From the NCBI RefSeq assembly GCF_013327855.1, contig NZ_JABUMX010000001.1:558001-622000 (forward strand): a stretch of DNA of 64,000 nt, given 5' to 3'. A model generated the notes under the pieces. That model was not told where the DNA came from, made no database searches, and saw only the letters and a list, made by a program, of their open reading frames with translations. Made by a program: the position numbers and the translations under genes. Position 1 is the stretch's first letter. Every line of letters begins with the position of its first letter. Shown here piece by piece: positions 50,532-59,058 of this stretch. The stretch is from Phyllobacterium pellucidum (GTDB lineage Bacteria > Pseudomonadota > Alphaproteobacteria > Rhizobiales > Rhizobiaceae).

Positions 50532-50969
50532 TCAGGCAGCCTTCTTGCGCTTGCGACCGAGGCCCATGTTCTTGGCAAGGCGCGAACGCGCTGCTGCATA
50601 GTTCGGAGCGACCATCGGATAGGACGGGTCCAAATCCCACTTTTCGCGATACTGTTCCGGCGTAAGGCTGTAGTGGGTCATCAGGTGACGCTTCAACGAC
50701 TTGAACTTCTTGCCGTCTTCGAGGCAGACGATGTAGTCGTCCGCAACGGACTTCTTCGGGTTGATGGCCGGCTTCGGCTTTTCCTGAACAGCAACGACTG
50801 TTTCGACGCTGCCCCCAACTCGGCCGAGCGCAGCATGAACGTCGGCGATGAGAGTAGGCAAGTCACCGGCTGGCACCGAATTGTTGCTGACATAGGCAGC
50901 AACCAGTTCGGCAGTGAGTTCAAGCAGGACGTCGCCGGCAGTTGTGTTTGAATTGTCGAACGTGGTCAT
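50532..50969 (-). CDS. mucR: MucR/Ros-family zinc-finger transcriptional regulator
   Basis: A 145-residue Ros/MucR regulator. The zinc finger is [20 protein letters not shown] with ligands C82, D85, H95 and H99, followed by the [10 protein letters not shown] and [12 protein letters not shown] segments and a basic end (KRKKAA). MucR binds AT-rich, TpA-containing DNA and acts like a nucleoid silencer controlling exopolysaccharide, virulence and cell-cycle genes. It has a long AT-rich upstream region where it may silence itself, and a strong terminator. Ros-type paralogues exist in rhizobia, so the exact copy is not certain. Confidence 0.93.
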   Translation of the reverse strand: MTTFDNSNTTAGDVLLELTAELVAAYVSNNSVPAGDLPTLIADVHAALGRVGGSVETVVAVQEKPKPAINPKKSVADDYIVCLEDGKKFKSLKRHLMTHYSLTPEQYREKWDLDPSYPMVAPNYAAARSRLAKNMGLGRKRKKAA

Positions 50970-51367
50970 CTAAGTCCAATTCCTTCGTCTATTTTTTTAT
51001 CTCGGTAGGTAGATTAAAATCACCAATATAAAGTCGAGAACACGCGAGGTCTCCAACGCCTTTGATGACACTCTATTGCGGAACGCATTTTATTTGTCAA
51101 ATCAATACTTCGTTCAAAAAAGAAATATTTCAAATAATCCCGTGAATAGAGATTAACAGGACGCAAACGACGATGGACGCAAGAAAGCCAAGGCCCGGCC
51201 ACAGGTGCGACAACACTTAGGGAATGCTGACAGCGATTTGCGGCATACCACTAAGAAAAAAAATGGCAAAAATGAGGAACAACGGTCTGCGTCCCAAGCA
51301 TTCTATAATAACAGATATTGCCGATTCTAGTGTTCATGCCTACATCTGGCGTAAAAAGGAACCCTCA
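50970..51367. other. 398-bp AT-rich divergent region between mucR and msrB
   Basis: Non-coding spacer with A/T-rich runs around 50990-51025, 51090-51145 and 51255-51310. It holds the candidate mucR promoter and probably MucR binding sites. An open frame that would extend msrB to 51224 lacks conservation and a ribosome site. No RNA gene recognised. Confidence 0.5.
51072..51100 (-). promoter_or_regulatory. Candidate mucR promoter
   Basis: On the minus strand TTGACA (51100-51095) is followed after 17 bp by AATAGA (51077-51072). This would give an mRNA leader of about 95 bases before the mucR ATG. Confidence 0.4.
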
Positions 51368-51772
51368 ATGACCACAAGAACATTCAAGGTCGTCAAGTCG
51401 GACGCACAGTGGCGTGAACAGTTGACACCCGAACAATACCAGATCACGCGAAATCACGGGACGGAACGTGCTTTTTCCAGTCCGAACTTCGACAGCAAGT
51501 TGAAGGGGACCTACAAGTGCGTCTGTTGTGACCGGCCGCTCTACCGCTCCGAGACAAAGTATGACTCGGGCACAGGTTGGCCGAGCTTCTACGCGCCCAT
51601 CGAGCCTGAGGCCGTTTTTGCTGTCGAGGACCGCTCCTACGGCATGCTGCGCACGGAGATAAAGTGCTCGGACTGCGACGCCCATCTCGGCCACGCTTTT
51701 CCCGATGGGCCGCCGCCTACGGGCGTGCGCTATTGCATGAACGGCAATGCGCTCGTCTTCGATGAGGATTGA
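51368..51772 (+). CDS. msrB: Peptide-methionine (R)-S-oxide reductase MsrB
   Basis: A 134-residue repair enzyme that reduces R-methionine sulfoxide in proteins. Zinc Cys pairs are C51/C54 (KCVCCDRPL) and C100/C103 ([11 protein letters not shown]); the catalytic Cys is C123 in [19 protein letters not shown] is the usual core. ATG at 51368 has AAGGAA upstream. No signal peptide, so cytosolic. The S9 peptidase gene follows 84 bp later on the same strand. Confidence 0.96.
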   Translation: MTTRTFKVVKSDAQWREQLTPEQYQITRNHGTERAFSSPNFDSKLKGTYKCVCCDRPLYRSETKYDSGTGWPSFYAPIEPEAVFAVEDRSYGMLRTEIKCSDCDAHLGHAFPDGPPPTGVRYCMNGNALVFDED

Positions 51773-51856
51773 CGCGGCGCCGGCGTTTCTTGCACATAGT
51801 TTCACGTGTATTTCCGCCCGCGGGACGCTCCCGTCGGTAACCATGAAAGTTTTTAG

Positions 51857-53962
51857 ATGACCAATCCTTCGCGCTTCCCCGCTCTTGCTGCACCTCAATC
51901 CGAAAAAAGGCCCGTCTCCGACACACGGCACGGAATTACCCGCGTCGATGACTATGGTTGGATGCGGGCCGAGAACTGGCAGGACGTTTTTCGCGATCCC
52001 GCTACGCTTGATCCGGCAATTCGCCAGCATCTCGAAGCGGAAAACGCGTATCAGACAGCGCTGATGGAAGATACCAAACCGCTTCAGCAGCGGCTCTTTG
52101 ACGAGATGAAAGGCCGGATCAAGGAAGACGATTCGTCAGTACCTTCGAGAGATGGTCCTTATGCATATGGCACGTCCTATAAGGTTGGTGGCCAACAGCC
52201 GCGGTTTTTCCGCACGCCGCGCGATGGCGGCGATGAGACCATGCTGCTCGACGGCGATCTCGAAGGCGAAGGCAAGCCGTATTTCCGTCTCGCCTCGGCC
52301 GATCACTCGCCCGATCACAACAAGATGATCTGGGGGTACGACGACAAGGGCTCCGAGTTCTTCACGCTGAAGGTACGCGACCTGGCAAAGCTTCAGGACC
52401 AGACGGACAGCGTGAGCGACACGACCGGCGGCGGTGTATGGAACGCGCAGTCCAATGGCTTTTACTATACGCGGGTCGATGCCAATCACCGGCCATCGCG
52501 TCTCTACTATCATGAACTCGGCCAACCGGAGAGCGAGGACCGCCTCATTTATGAGGAAAAAGATCCAGGCTTCTTCCTCGGCGTCGGCGGCAGCTCGCTG
52601 AACGACTTCATCTTCGTCGATATTCACGATCACCAGACGTCAGAAATATGGCTGATCCCCGCCAACGACCCGACCATCGAGCCAAGACTCGTTGCGGGGC
52701 GCGAGCCCGGCGTCGAATATAGTCTCACCGAAGGCGGCGACGTGTTTTACATCCTCACCAATGATGAGGGCGCCAAGGATTTCAAGATCATGAGCGCTCC
52801 GGTGGACGCGCCCGAAAAGTCGAATTGGACCGAAGTGGTCGCGCACAAATCCGGACGTCTTCTCCTTGGTCATTCCGCCTATTCCAGCCATCTCGTTTGG
52901 CTTGAACGCGAGAACGGTCTGCCGCGTATTCTCATTCGCGATCGCAAGAGCGGCGAAGAGCACGCCATCGCCTTAGACGAGGAAGCTTATGCGCTTGGTC
53001 TCGAGGGAAGCGCCGAGTACGACACCGACGTCATCCGCTTCTCCTATTCGTCAATGACCACGCCAACGCAGGTCTATGACTACAACATGCGTACTCGCGA
53101 GCGCACCTTGCTCAAGACGCAGGAAGTTCCATCCGGGCACAATCCTGAGGATTATGTGACGCGTCGCTTGCTGGCCCCTGCCCCCGACGGCGAGCTTGTA
53201 CCTGTCTCGATCGTCTATCATCGCGACACCAGGATCGATGGCACAGCACCGTGCCTGCTCTATGGTTATGGGTCCTATGGGATCAGCATACCCGCGAGTT
53301 TCAATACCAATTGCCTCTCGCTTGCCGACCGAGGATTTATCTACGCGGTTGCGCATGTTCGCGGCGGCAAGGACAAGGGCTATGACTGGTATGAGAACGG
53401 CAAGCGGCTCAACAAGAAAAACACGTTTACCGATTTCATTGCCGCTGCACAGCACCTCGTAGCCGAAGGGTACACGAGCCACGATCGCATCGTCGCGCAA
53501 GGCGGTTCGGCCGGCGGCATGCTGATGGGCGCCATCGCTAACATGGCGCCGGATACATTCGGCGGCATCATCGCCGAGGTGCCATTCGTCGACGTAATCA
53601 ACACCATGCTCGACGATACGCTGCCGCTGACGCCGCCCGAGTGGACGGAATGGGGAAATCCGATCACTTCGGCCACCGACTATGAATATATGTCCTCCTA
53701 TTCCCCCTACGACAACGTTGAAGCCAAGGCCTACCCGCCAATTCTGGCCGTCGCGGGCCTGACTGATCCGCGCGTTACCTATTGGGAACCAGCGAAGTGG
53801 GTGGCCAAACTTCGTGAGCTCAAGACCGACGACAACCCAGTACTCTTCCGCATCAATATGGAAGCCGGGCATGCGGGGGCTTCGGGGCGTTTCTCACGTC
53901 TGGAAGAGGTGGCCTACGTGTACGCCTATGCGCTGAAGCTCGCCGGAAAAACACAAATGTGA
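51857..53962 (+). CDS. ptrB: S9 oligopeptidase B
   Basis: A 701-residue prolyl-oligopeptidase-family enzyme that cuts short peptides after basic residues. The N-terminal beta-propeller (about 70-400) precedes an alpha/beta hydrolase domain with the GGSAGG nucleophile elbow (S551), D637 (GLTDPRV) and H672 (EAGHAGASGRF) as the triad. The DPAIRQHLEAENAY opening is typical of PtrB. No signal peptide. It follows msrB on the same strand and may be co-transcribed. Confidence 0.95.
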   Translation: MTNPSRFPALAAPQSEKRPVSDTRHGITRVDDYGWMRAENWQDVFRDPATLDPAIRQHLEAENAYQTALMEDTKPLQQRLFDEMKGRIKEDDSSVPSRDGPYAYGTSYKVGGQQPRFFRTPRDGGDETMLLDGDLEGEGKPYFRLASADHSPDHNKMIWGYDDKGSEFFTLKVRDLAKLQDQTDSVSDTTGGGVWNAQSNGFYYTRVDANHRPSRLYYHELGQPESEDRLIYEEKDPGFFLGVGGSSLNDFIFVDIHDHQTSEIWLIPANDPTIEPRLVAGREPGVEYSLTEGGDVFYILTNDEGAKDFKIMSAPVDAPEKSNWTEVVAHKSGRLLLGHSAYSSHLVWLERENGLPRILIRDRKSGEEHAIALDEEAYALGLEGSAEYDTDVIRFSYSSMTTPTQVYDYNMRTRERTLLKTQEVPSGHNPEDYVTRRLLAPAPDGELVPVSIVYHRDTRIDGTAPCLLYGYGSYGISIPASFNTNCLSLADRGFIYAVAHVRGGKDKGYDWYENGKRLNKKNTFTDFIAAAQHLVAEGYTSHDRIVAQGGSAGGMLMGAIANMAPDTFGGIIAEVPFVDVINTMLDDTLPLTPPEWTEWGNPITSATDYEYMSSYSPYDNVEAKAYPPILAVAGLTDPRVTYWEPAKWVAKLRELKTDDNPVLFRINMEAGHAGASGRFSRLEEVAYVYAYALKLAGKTQM

Positions 53963-54073
53963 ACACCATCGCAGAAACTTCCGAATGCCCCGTGCCGTTG
54001 CTCAATGAAACGAACGCGCCATGTTGCGGCAGATTGAGTATAACTGCTGTGTTGGCCACGGAGGTTTCTTGCA

Positions 54074-54409
54074 ATGTTACAAAGCAGGCTCATGCTATTG
54101 GCTGCTATGGGGCTCGCCGCCCAGCCTTTTCTCGCCGTTGCCCACATTGATCGTGCGGCGGCCGTACTCAAGAATGTAAGCGAATATGCCGGGCGGCGAT
54201 GCAATACGCCGCCGCGCGGCTCCGGCATCATCATCGGCTATTATTCAGGCACGACCGACAATCCGATCATCTCGTTTGGCGGCGATGAAGCGCCCGTCTT
54301 TGCGGTCCGTTGTTTCACTTCGTTACAGGAATGCCAGGGCTGGCTCTATACGATGCGCAGCAAATATAATGATGGCCCATCTGTTCTGATCCGCTGCGAA
54401 CGGCGCTGA
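54074..54409 (+). CDS. Small secreted hypothetical protein
   Basis: A 111-residue protein with a signal peptide (hydrophobic to about LAVA, residue 23) and a small mature domain with four Cys (RRCNTPP, VRCFTSLQECQGW, IRCERR) that could form two disulfides. ATG has GGAGG about ten bases upstream. It converges with the diheme cytochrome gene. I do not recognise the family. Confidence 0.65.
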   Translation: MLQSRLMLLAAMGLAAQPFLAVAHIDRAAAVLKNVSEYAGRRCNTPPRGSGIIIGYYSGTTDNPIISFGGDEAPVFAVRCFTSLQECQGWLYTMRSKYNDGPSVLIRCERR

Positions 54410-54419
54410 TCGCTGGTAT

Positions 54420-55352
54420 TCACTGTGGCGCCGGAGCCGGATAGCCATTCGGGTGCGGCGGCACTGCCTTCAAGTAGGCGGCGATTGCCTCACGATCGGA
54501 CGCATCGATCTGGGCCATGTTGTGGATGACGTCGGCCATGGAACTTCCAAGCGAATCGAATTCCGGCGTGAAACCGCTCTCGAGGGCGTAAGCGATGTCC
54601 TTCTCCGACCAATCGCTGATGCCGCCCTCCCCGTCCGTAATGTTGGGGACGACGCCCTTGCCTTCTGCCGCCTTGGCCCCCGCAAGCCATCTGCCCTTGT
54701 CGAGCCCGCCTATGGCGTTGCGCGGTGTGTGACACTCGCCACAATGTCCGGGACCCTCAACAAGATACTGGCCGCGCTTCACCGCATCCGTCGCCTCGGC
54801 AATGGCAAGGACGGGTTTCGGCGAAAGATAAAGCCGCTTCCAGAGCCCCAGACCACGCCGGACATTAAAGGGGAAGCCGAGTTTGTGCGGACCGGAAACA
54901 TTGTCCGAAGGCGGCAAGGTCTTGAGGTAGGCGTAAAGATCGGCAACGTCCTGTGGCTGCATGCGCGCGTAGGACGTATAGGGGAACGCTGGGTAGAAAT
55001 GCCGGCCATCGGGCGCAACGCCAGCCATCATTGCATTGGCGAGGTCCTCGAACGACCAATCGCCGATACCCTGTTTTGAGGGGGATATATTCGGCGTCAC
55101 GAAGGTCCCGAACGGGGTGACCAGGTTGACGCCGCCGGCCAGGACCAGCCGTGCATCACCCTTTGAGCCCGGTGCTGTATGGCAAGAAGCACAGCCGCCC
55201 TGCCAAAACACTTTTACACCGCGCTGAACATCGCCGGGTGTCACCCCGGCAAGTTGTGACGGATCAAGCCGGACGGGCGCCGTAAGATACCAGAAACCCG
55301 CTCCAGCGATGACCGCGAGCAAGATGACGATGAGCGCGGCCCTGCGCATCAT
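54420..55352 (-). CDS. Membrane-anchored diheme cytochrome c
   Basis: A 310-residue protein with one N-terminal helix (about 5-23) and two class I cytochrome c domains. Haem-binding motifs are CASCH at 54-58 and CGECH at 204-208; the layout resembles the cytochrome subunits of alcohol dehydrogenases and related periplasmic dehydrogenases. It sits with a cytochrome c' gene 10 bp upstream on the same strand, so the two form an operon. Electron partner unknown; no dehydrogenase gene is adjacent. Haems would be attached by the CcmI-E-F-H system. Confidence 0.9.
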   Translation of the reverse strand: MMRRAALIVILLAVIAGAGFWYLTAPVRLDPSQLAGVTPGDVQRGVKVFWQGGCASCHTAPGSKGDARLVLAGGVNLVTPFGTFVTPNISPSKQGIGDWSFEDLANAMMAGVAPDGRHFYPAFPYTSYARMQPQDVADLYAYLKTLPPSDNVSGPHKLGFPFNVRRGLGLWKRLYLSPKPVLAIAEATDAVKRGQYLVEGPGHCGECHTPRNAIGGLDKGRWLAGAKAAEGKGVVPNITDGEGGISDWSEKDIAYALESGFTPEFDSLGSSMADVIHNMAQIDASDREAIAAYLKAVPPHPNGYPAPAPQ

Positions 55353-55362
55353 CGATACGGTC

Positions 55363-55815
55363 TCAGTCTTTCTTGATTCGAAATGCCTTGTGGCACGTGC
55401 CGCAATTCTCGGTCACCTGATTAAAGACGACCTTGAAGCTGTCGAGATCCTTTGGCTCGGCGGCTGCTGCCTTGGCGGCGTCGGCCTTGTACTTGGTCAT
55501 GGCCGCTTCAAAACCAGCGCTGTCTTCCCAGATTTTCGGCGAGGCTGTTGTCTTGCCGCCCGTCTCGGAGCCTTTCGGGAATAGCGTCGCGATATCGATT
55601 TTCTGCGCATCCTCGTTCAGATGCTTCAGCGCGGTCATGACCAATTGGGCGTCAAAAGGCTTTTCGCCCTTGATGATCGGTGTGATGCTACCCACGGTCT
55701 TGCCCTGATCCTTCATCAGTGCCTGTCGGTCCGCGATCGGATCTGCATGCGCTGACATCGAAAAAACAGCGACCGCAAACAGCGGCGCCGCAGTCAAAGC
55801 GATCAGTCTATTCAT
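55363..55815 (-). CDS. Cytochrome c' (class II)
   Basis: A 150-residue exported protein: signal peptide ending SAHA (about residue 24), a four-helix bundle, and a single C-terminal haem motif CGTCHKAFRIKKD (C138, C141, H142), the mark of cytochrome c'. Such proteins bind NO or shuttle electrons and help resist nitrosative stress. The ATG follows GGGAGACACCC. First gene of an operon with the diheme cytochrome. Confidence 0.93.
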   Translation of the reverse strand: MNRLIALTAAPLFAVAVFSMSAHADPIADRQALMKDQGKTVGSITPIIKGEKPFDAQLVMTALKHLNEDAQKIDIATLFPKGSETGGKTTASPKIWEDSAGFEAAMTKYKADAAKAAAAEPKDLDSFKVVFNQVTENCGTCHKAFRIKKD

Positions 55816-55936
55816 GGGTGTCTCCCAACTCTTGTGGCTAAATATGGTTTGGCTTCAAGGGTTTCCGGTTGGCACTCTAGATCAAAGGCAGCAAAAATCA
55901 CCCGTACCGCTCGATCAACTTTTCGTTTGTTGAAAG

Positions 55937-55957
55937 ACCCCGGCACTTGGCCGGGGT
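55937..55957 (-). terminator. Hairpin terminator downstream of the WDRR-repeat gene
   Basis: An 8-bp perfect stem (ACCCCGGC / GCCGGGGT) with a 5-base loop lies 9 bp after the stop. On the minus strand CTTTC follows, a weak T-tract. Confidence 0.55.
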
Positions 55958-55966
55958 TTGTGCGTC

Positions 55967-56341
55967 TCAGAGTGAAAAGTAGACGCCGGTACGATAGTAA
56001 CGCCCGCGATTGTATCGCCGATCATCCCACCCGCGATAGTGCGGGCGATCCCAGCGGCGATGGTATGGACGATCCCAACGGCCATAGTGACGACGGTCCC
56101 AGCGGCGATCCCAGCGTCTATCCCACCGGCGATCCCAACGATGATGACGCCTTTCCCAACGATAGTTTCGGCGGTCCCAGCGATCATGGACCGGTTGTAC
56201 ATTCGGGTTTGGAACACCGGCACGCGTGGCATCGACCGGCCGTTCAATAGCGACTGGCGCAGCGCTTGCGATTCCGGTCGCACCGACCGTTCCAAACGAA
56301 ATAAGCGTGGCACATATGGCCGAAATCAATTTTCGCATCAT
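55967..56341 (-). CDS. Secreted Trp-Asp-Arg repeat protein
   Basis: A 124-residue protein with a signal peptide (MMRKLISAICATLISFG, cleaved near IASA) and a mature half that is mostly WDRR-type repeats rich in Trp, Arg, Asp, Tyr and His, ending in GRYYRTGVYFSL. Two tandem ATGs follow GGAGGA closely. No Cys in the mature part. Similar Trp/Arg-rich exported proteins occur in rhizobia but I know no function; binding to polyanionic cell-surface polymers is a guess. The DNA under the repeat has a 12-bp period. Confidence 0.75.
   Translation of the reverse strand: MMRKLISAICATLISFGTVGATGIASAAPVAIERPVDATRAGVPNPNVQPVHDRWDRRNYRWERRHHRWDRRWDRRWDRRWDRRHYGRWDRPYHRRWDRPHYRGWDDRRYNRGRYYRTGVYFSL
56091..56138 (-). 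repeat. 12-bp tandem repeat coding WDRR
   Basis: Four contiguous near-identical 12-bp units (CGGCGATCCCAG-type on the plus strand) code for consecutive WDRR blocks; degenerate copies extend to about 56030 and 56180. Slippage could change the repeat number in steps of four residues without shifting the frame. Confidence 0.75.
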
Positions 56342-56469
56342 TCCTCCAGTGAAAGCCGCTTCAGTTGGCTTCAGCGGGTTCAATATGGAGCCTAAGACTT
56401 TAGGCAAAGCTCCTGAACGCTGGATGAATAACGAATGTGTCAGAGATTGGATCGATCCGCCGCGATCAC

Positions 56470-56745
56470 TTATCGAGTCAATTTGCTCACATATGTGACA
56501 TTGTCTCGGCCATGCCGCGCGCTCAACCCTGCTATCCCTGGGCGGCCACGCTTCCAATTGGGCGAATAATAAGTGACGACGTTCGGACGGTTTCGAAGCG
56601 AAACTTCAGACGTTCTTTTGATTATTTTCTTTGACGGTAATATTTCAAGCGAAACCGACAGAGCTTGCGTAGCAGCAAAAGAATTTGAATAAAATGCAAC
56701 GCAATTCAACAACCCCACAATAACAATATATGCACACTTTTTCAT
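56470..56745 (-). CDS. Small secreted basic protein
   Basis: A 91-residue protein with a signal peptide (MKKCAYIVIVGLLNCVAFYSNS, cleaved near SFA, about residue 24) and a basic mature part (LEILPSKKIIKRTSEVSLRN, then NWKRGRPGIAGLSARHGRD). Excellent ribosome site GGAGG before ATG. The gene is AT-rich relative to its neighbours, so it may be newly acquired. I do not recognise a family. Confidence 0.6.
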   Translation of the reverse strand: MKKCAYIVIVGLLNCVAFYSNSFAATQALSVSLEILPSKKIIKRTSEVSLRNRPNVVTYYSPNWKRGRPGIAGLSARHGRDNVTYVSKLTR

Positions 56746-57023
56746 GGTTAACCTCCGTTTACGCCGATTATTTTTATTATTTTTACTAGATCAGAGCGGT
56801 TTGTGGCTTGCTTTCCCAATTAGTTGCTAGTCGTTATTTTGAGACTGTTACAATTTCTCGTCCAATTCGCGAATATCCTAATGTTTTCAGAGTGATAACT
56901 CGCTCAGCCATTGTGCGCTGGACTGTTAGGGTTAATAGAGATTTAAGCGTGTCGGCGCGCGTCAAACGCCATTTGGTGCGGATACTGACAAAATATGGCA
57001 TGATATTTCAGAGAGATTTTGCA

Positions 57024-57713
57024 ATGTCCCGATCAGAACGCCTGCTCGACCTTATCCAGATCATGCGCCGCCACCGCCGTCCGGTAAGTGGTAAGGTGCT
57101 CGCCGATGAGACCGGCGTGAGTATTCGTACGCTCTATCGCGACATCGCTACGCTTCAGGCGCAGGGCGCGCATATCGAAGGCGAGCCGGGTCTCGGTTAT
57201 ATGTTGCGTCCGGGCTTCATGTTGCCGCCGCTTATGTTTTCCGAAGACGAACTTGAAGCGCTGGTCCTCGGCTCCCGCTGGGTCGAAAAGCAGCCAGACA
57301 AACGACTGGCGCTTGCCGCGCGAGACGCACTATCGAAGATTGTCGCTGTTCTTCCGGATGACTTGCGCAGCGATGCCAATTCCTCGGCCCTACTCGTCGG
57401 CCCACCGGGTTCTTCGCCGGATACGATCGACCTCGCCGCGCTCAGGAAAGCGATTCGTTCAGAACGCAAACTTGAAATCACCTACAGCGATGGCAATGGA
57501 ACACAGTCGCGCCGTTTGATCTGGCCTTTCGCTCTCGGTTTCTTTGATCGCGTCCGTGTCGTTGTCGCCTGGTGCGAATTGCGTCAGGACAATCGCCATT
57601 TCCGCGCCGACCGGATTTTGGCCCTTCAGACCACGGATACACGCTATCCCAAACGCCGCCATGCGATCATCAAACAGTGGCGGGAGGCCGAAGGCATACA
57701 ACCGCTGGATTGA
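57024..57713 (+). CDS. YafY-type HTH/WYL transcriptional regulator
   Basis: A 229-residue regulator. The N-terminal winged helix (RLLDLIQIMRRHRRPVSGKV, then TGVSIRTLYRDIATLQ) is the HTH_11 type seen in YafY/DeoR-like proteins, and the C-terminal part is a WYL-like ligand domain (FFDRVRVVVAWCELRQDNRH). ATG at 57024 has GAGAG about eight bases upstream; an open frame from 56808 is not conserved in style. It precedes the VOC and EVE genes on the same strand (67-bp gap) and probably controls them. Confidence 0.88.
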   Translation: MSRSERLLDLIQIMRRHRRPVSGKVLADETGVSIRTLYRDIATLQAQGAHIEGEPGLGYMLRPGFMLPPLMFSEDELEALVLGSRWVEKQPDKRLALAARDALSKIVAVLPDDLRSDANSSALLVGPPGSSPDTIDLAALRKAIRSERKLEITYSDGNGTQSRRLIWPFALGFFDRVRVVVAWCELRQDNRHFRADRILALQTTDTRYPKRRHAIIKQWREAEGIQPLD

Positions 57714-57780
57714 GCGTCTGCTACTGCCAAAAACTGACAGTAGTTGAGGCTAGAGTGCTCCCGTCAAACAGGAGGCAAGA

Positions 57781-58161
57781 GTGTTAAATCCCAATTTCAT
57801 GCTGATTTATGTGAAGGATGCAAAACGCAGCCGGCATTTCTATGCCGAATTGTTCGATCGAGACCCTGTAGAGGAGTCTTCCTACTTTGCGATGTTTGTC
57901 CTCGATTCGGGCCTCAAATTCGCAATGTGGTCGCGCGAAAAGGTCCTGCCGGCACCCACCGAACAGGCTGGCGGGAGCGAACTGGTTTTCGGCGTCGATA
58001 GCGATGCGGCGCTGGAAGCGCTGTATAGTGAATGGATAGAGCGCGATCTCGCCATTGCTCAACAACCGACACGGCTGGATTTTGGATATAGTTTCGTCGC
58101 GCTTGATCCGGACGGACACCGTCTGCGCGTCTATGCGCCGGCGGAGGACGCTACCCAATGA
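57781..58161 (+). CDS. VOC-family protein
   Basis: A 126-residue VOC domain of the glyoxalase/bleomycin-resistance fold: [20 protein letters not shown] at the start and [18 protein letters not shown] at the end. The GTG start has AGGAGG upstream. The first metal His is not evident at the usual strand (MLIYVKD), so it may be a binding protein rather than an enzyme. It overlaps the EVE gene by four bases (ATGA). Confidence 0.85.
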   Translation: MLNPNFMLIYVKDAKRSRHFYAELFDRDPVEESSYFAMFVLDSGLKFAMWSREKVLPAPTEQAGGSELVFGVDSDAALEALYSEWIERDLAIAQQPTRLDFGYSFVALDPDGHRLRVYAPAEDATQ

Positions 58162-58586
58162 CCCGGCACAGGATCGCCGTCGCATCGGCCGACCACGTCC
58201 GCAGGGGGCTCAAGGGCGGCTTCATGCAGGTTTGCCACGGCAAGATTGCACCATTGAATCGTATCGAGGCCGGGGATCATGTCGCCTATTATTCGCCAAC
58301 TGAAATACTCGGCAGCAAGGACGGGCTGCAATCATTCACGGCCATTGGTACTGTAAAAACCGGCGATCCCTACAATTTCGATATGGGAAATGGCTTCGTC
58401 CCGTCCCGGCGTGACGTCGATTGGGACGAAGCACACACAGCGTCGATACGTCCTCTGCTCGACAAGCTTGAATTCACTGCGGGCAGGCCAAACTGGGGCG
58501 CCCAACTGCGCTTCGGCCTGCTTCAGATCAGCGCTGGTGATTTTGCACTGATTGAGGCGGCCGTGAAAAACAAGACGGCCCCGTGA
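58158..58586 (+). CDS. EVE-domain protein
   Basis: A 142-residue EVE (UPF0310) domain protein: [43 protein letters not shown] and [17 protein letters not shown] are the typical segments. EVE domains are PUA-like and bind modified bases in DNA or RNA, and are found in defence and RNA-modification settings. Coupled to the VOC gene by ATGA. Its stop codon lies in the loop of the terminator. Confidence 0.88.
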   Translation: MTRHRIAVASADHVRRGLKGGFMQVCHGKIAPLNRIEAGDHVAYYSPTEILGSKDGLQSFTAIGTVKTGDPYNFDMGNGFVPSRRDVDWDEAHTASIRPLLDKLEFTAGRPNWGAQLRFGLLQISAGDFALIEAAVKNKTAP

Positions 58587-58598
58587 GAACGGGGCCGT
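58575..58598 (+). terminator. Terminator overlapping the EVE stop codon
   Basis: A 9-bp perfect stem (ACGGCCCCG / CGGGGCCGT) with a 6-base loop that contains the TGA, followed by TTTGTG. Confidence 0.8.
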
Positions 58599-59058
58599 TT
58601 GTGTGACTAGCGATCTTGCTGCCTGGATAGTTGTGAGAATCATCGCTTGTTGAAAGTTTTTTATTGACGATGGTTTGAGGAGCGCTCACCCGCTTCGCTA
58701 GTCGGTAGGAACATAAGGCACGGTAAAAGAAGCACGGCCTTGGCAGCTGATGTGTTGAAGACTTTGAGCCCTTGAGACCGTCCGTTAAGGGCAGCAACGC
58801 CCTGCATCGGTACAGTTCGATATGCATGTGCGCTCAGCAGATTTTTTTAGCTTTCGACCGCAGAAGGGTGGCAATATATCGTTTCATTAACTGCTTCCGT
58901 ATTAAGTGACTAAAATCTCAAAGGCATTTTCTTGAATGTGTTCGTTATAGCGTTGGAACTTTTTGGGAAAAGTGACAACGTTGTCCCTATTTGCCCCTAT
59001 CGAGTTTGTTTATAATTATCCCATTGGTCGGATTGAGTAATTTTTGAAAGATATTTGC
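58599..59058. other. 460-bp gene-free region
   Basis: Spacer between the EVE terminator and the response regulator gene. It holds a local hairpin (AGGGC-AGCAAC-GCCCT at about 58787-58803) and a run of seven T's at about 58842, which could be part of a small RNA, but no known RNA is recognised and no convincing gene is seen on either strand. The last ~130 bp are AT-rich and likely hold the promoter of the gene at 59059. Confidence 0.4.

Noticed and set aside
58760..58830. Possible SRP (4.5S) RNA core in the gene-free region
   Set aside because: The diagnostic GGAA tetraloop and GGAGCAGC segment are not present in the right arrangement.
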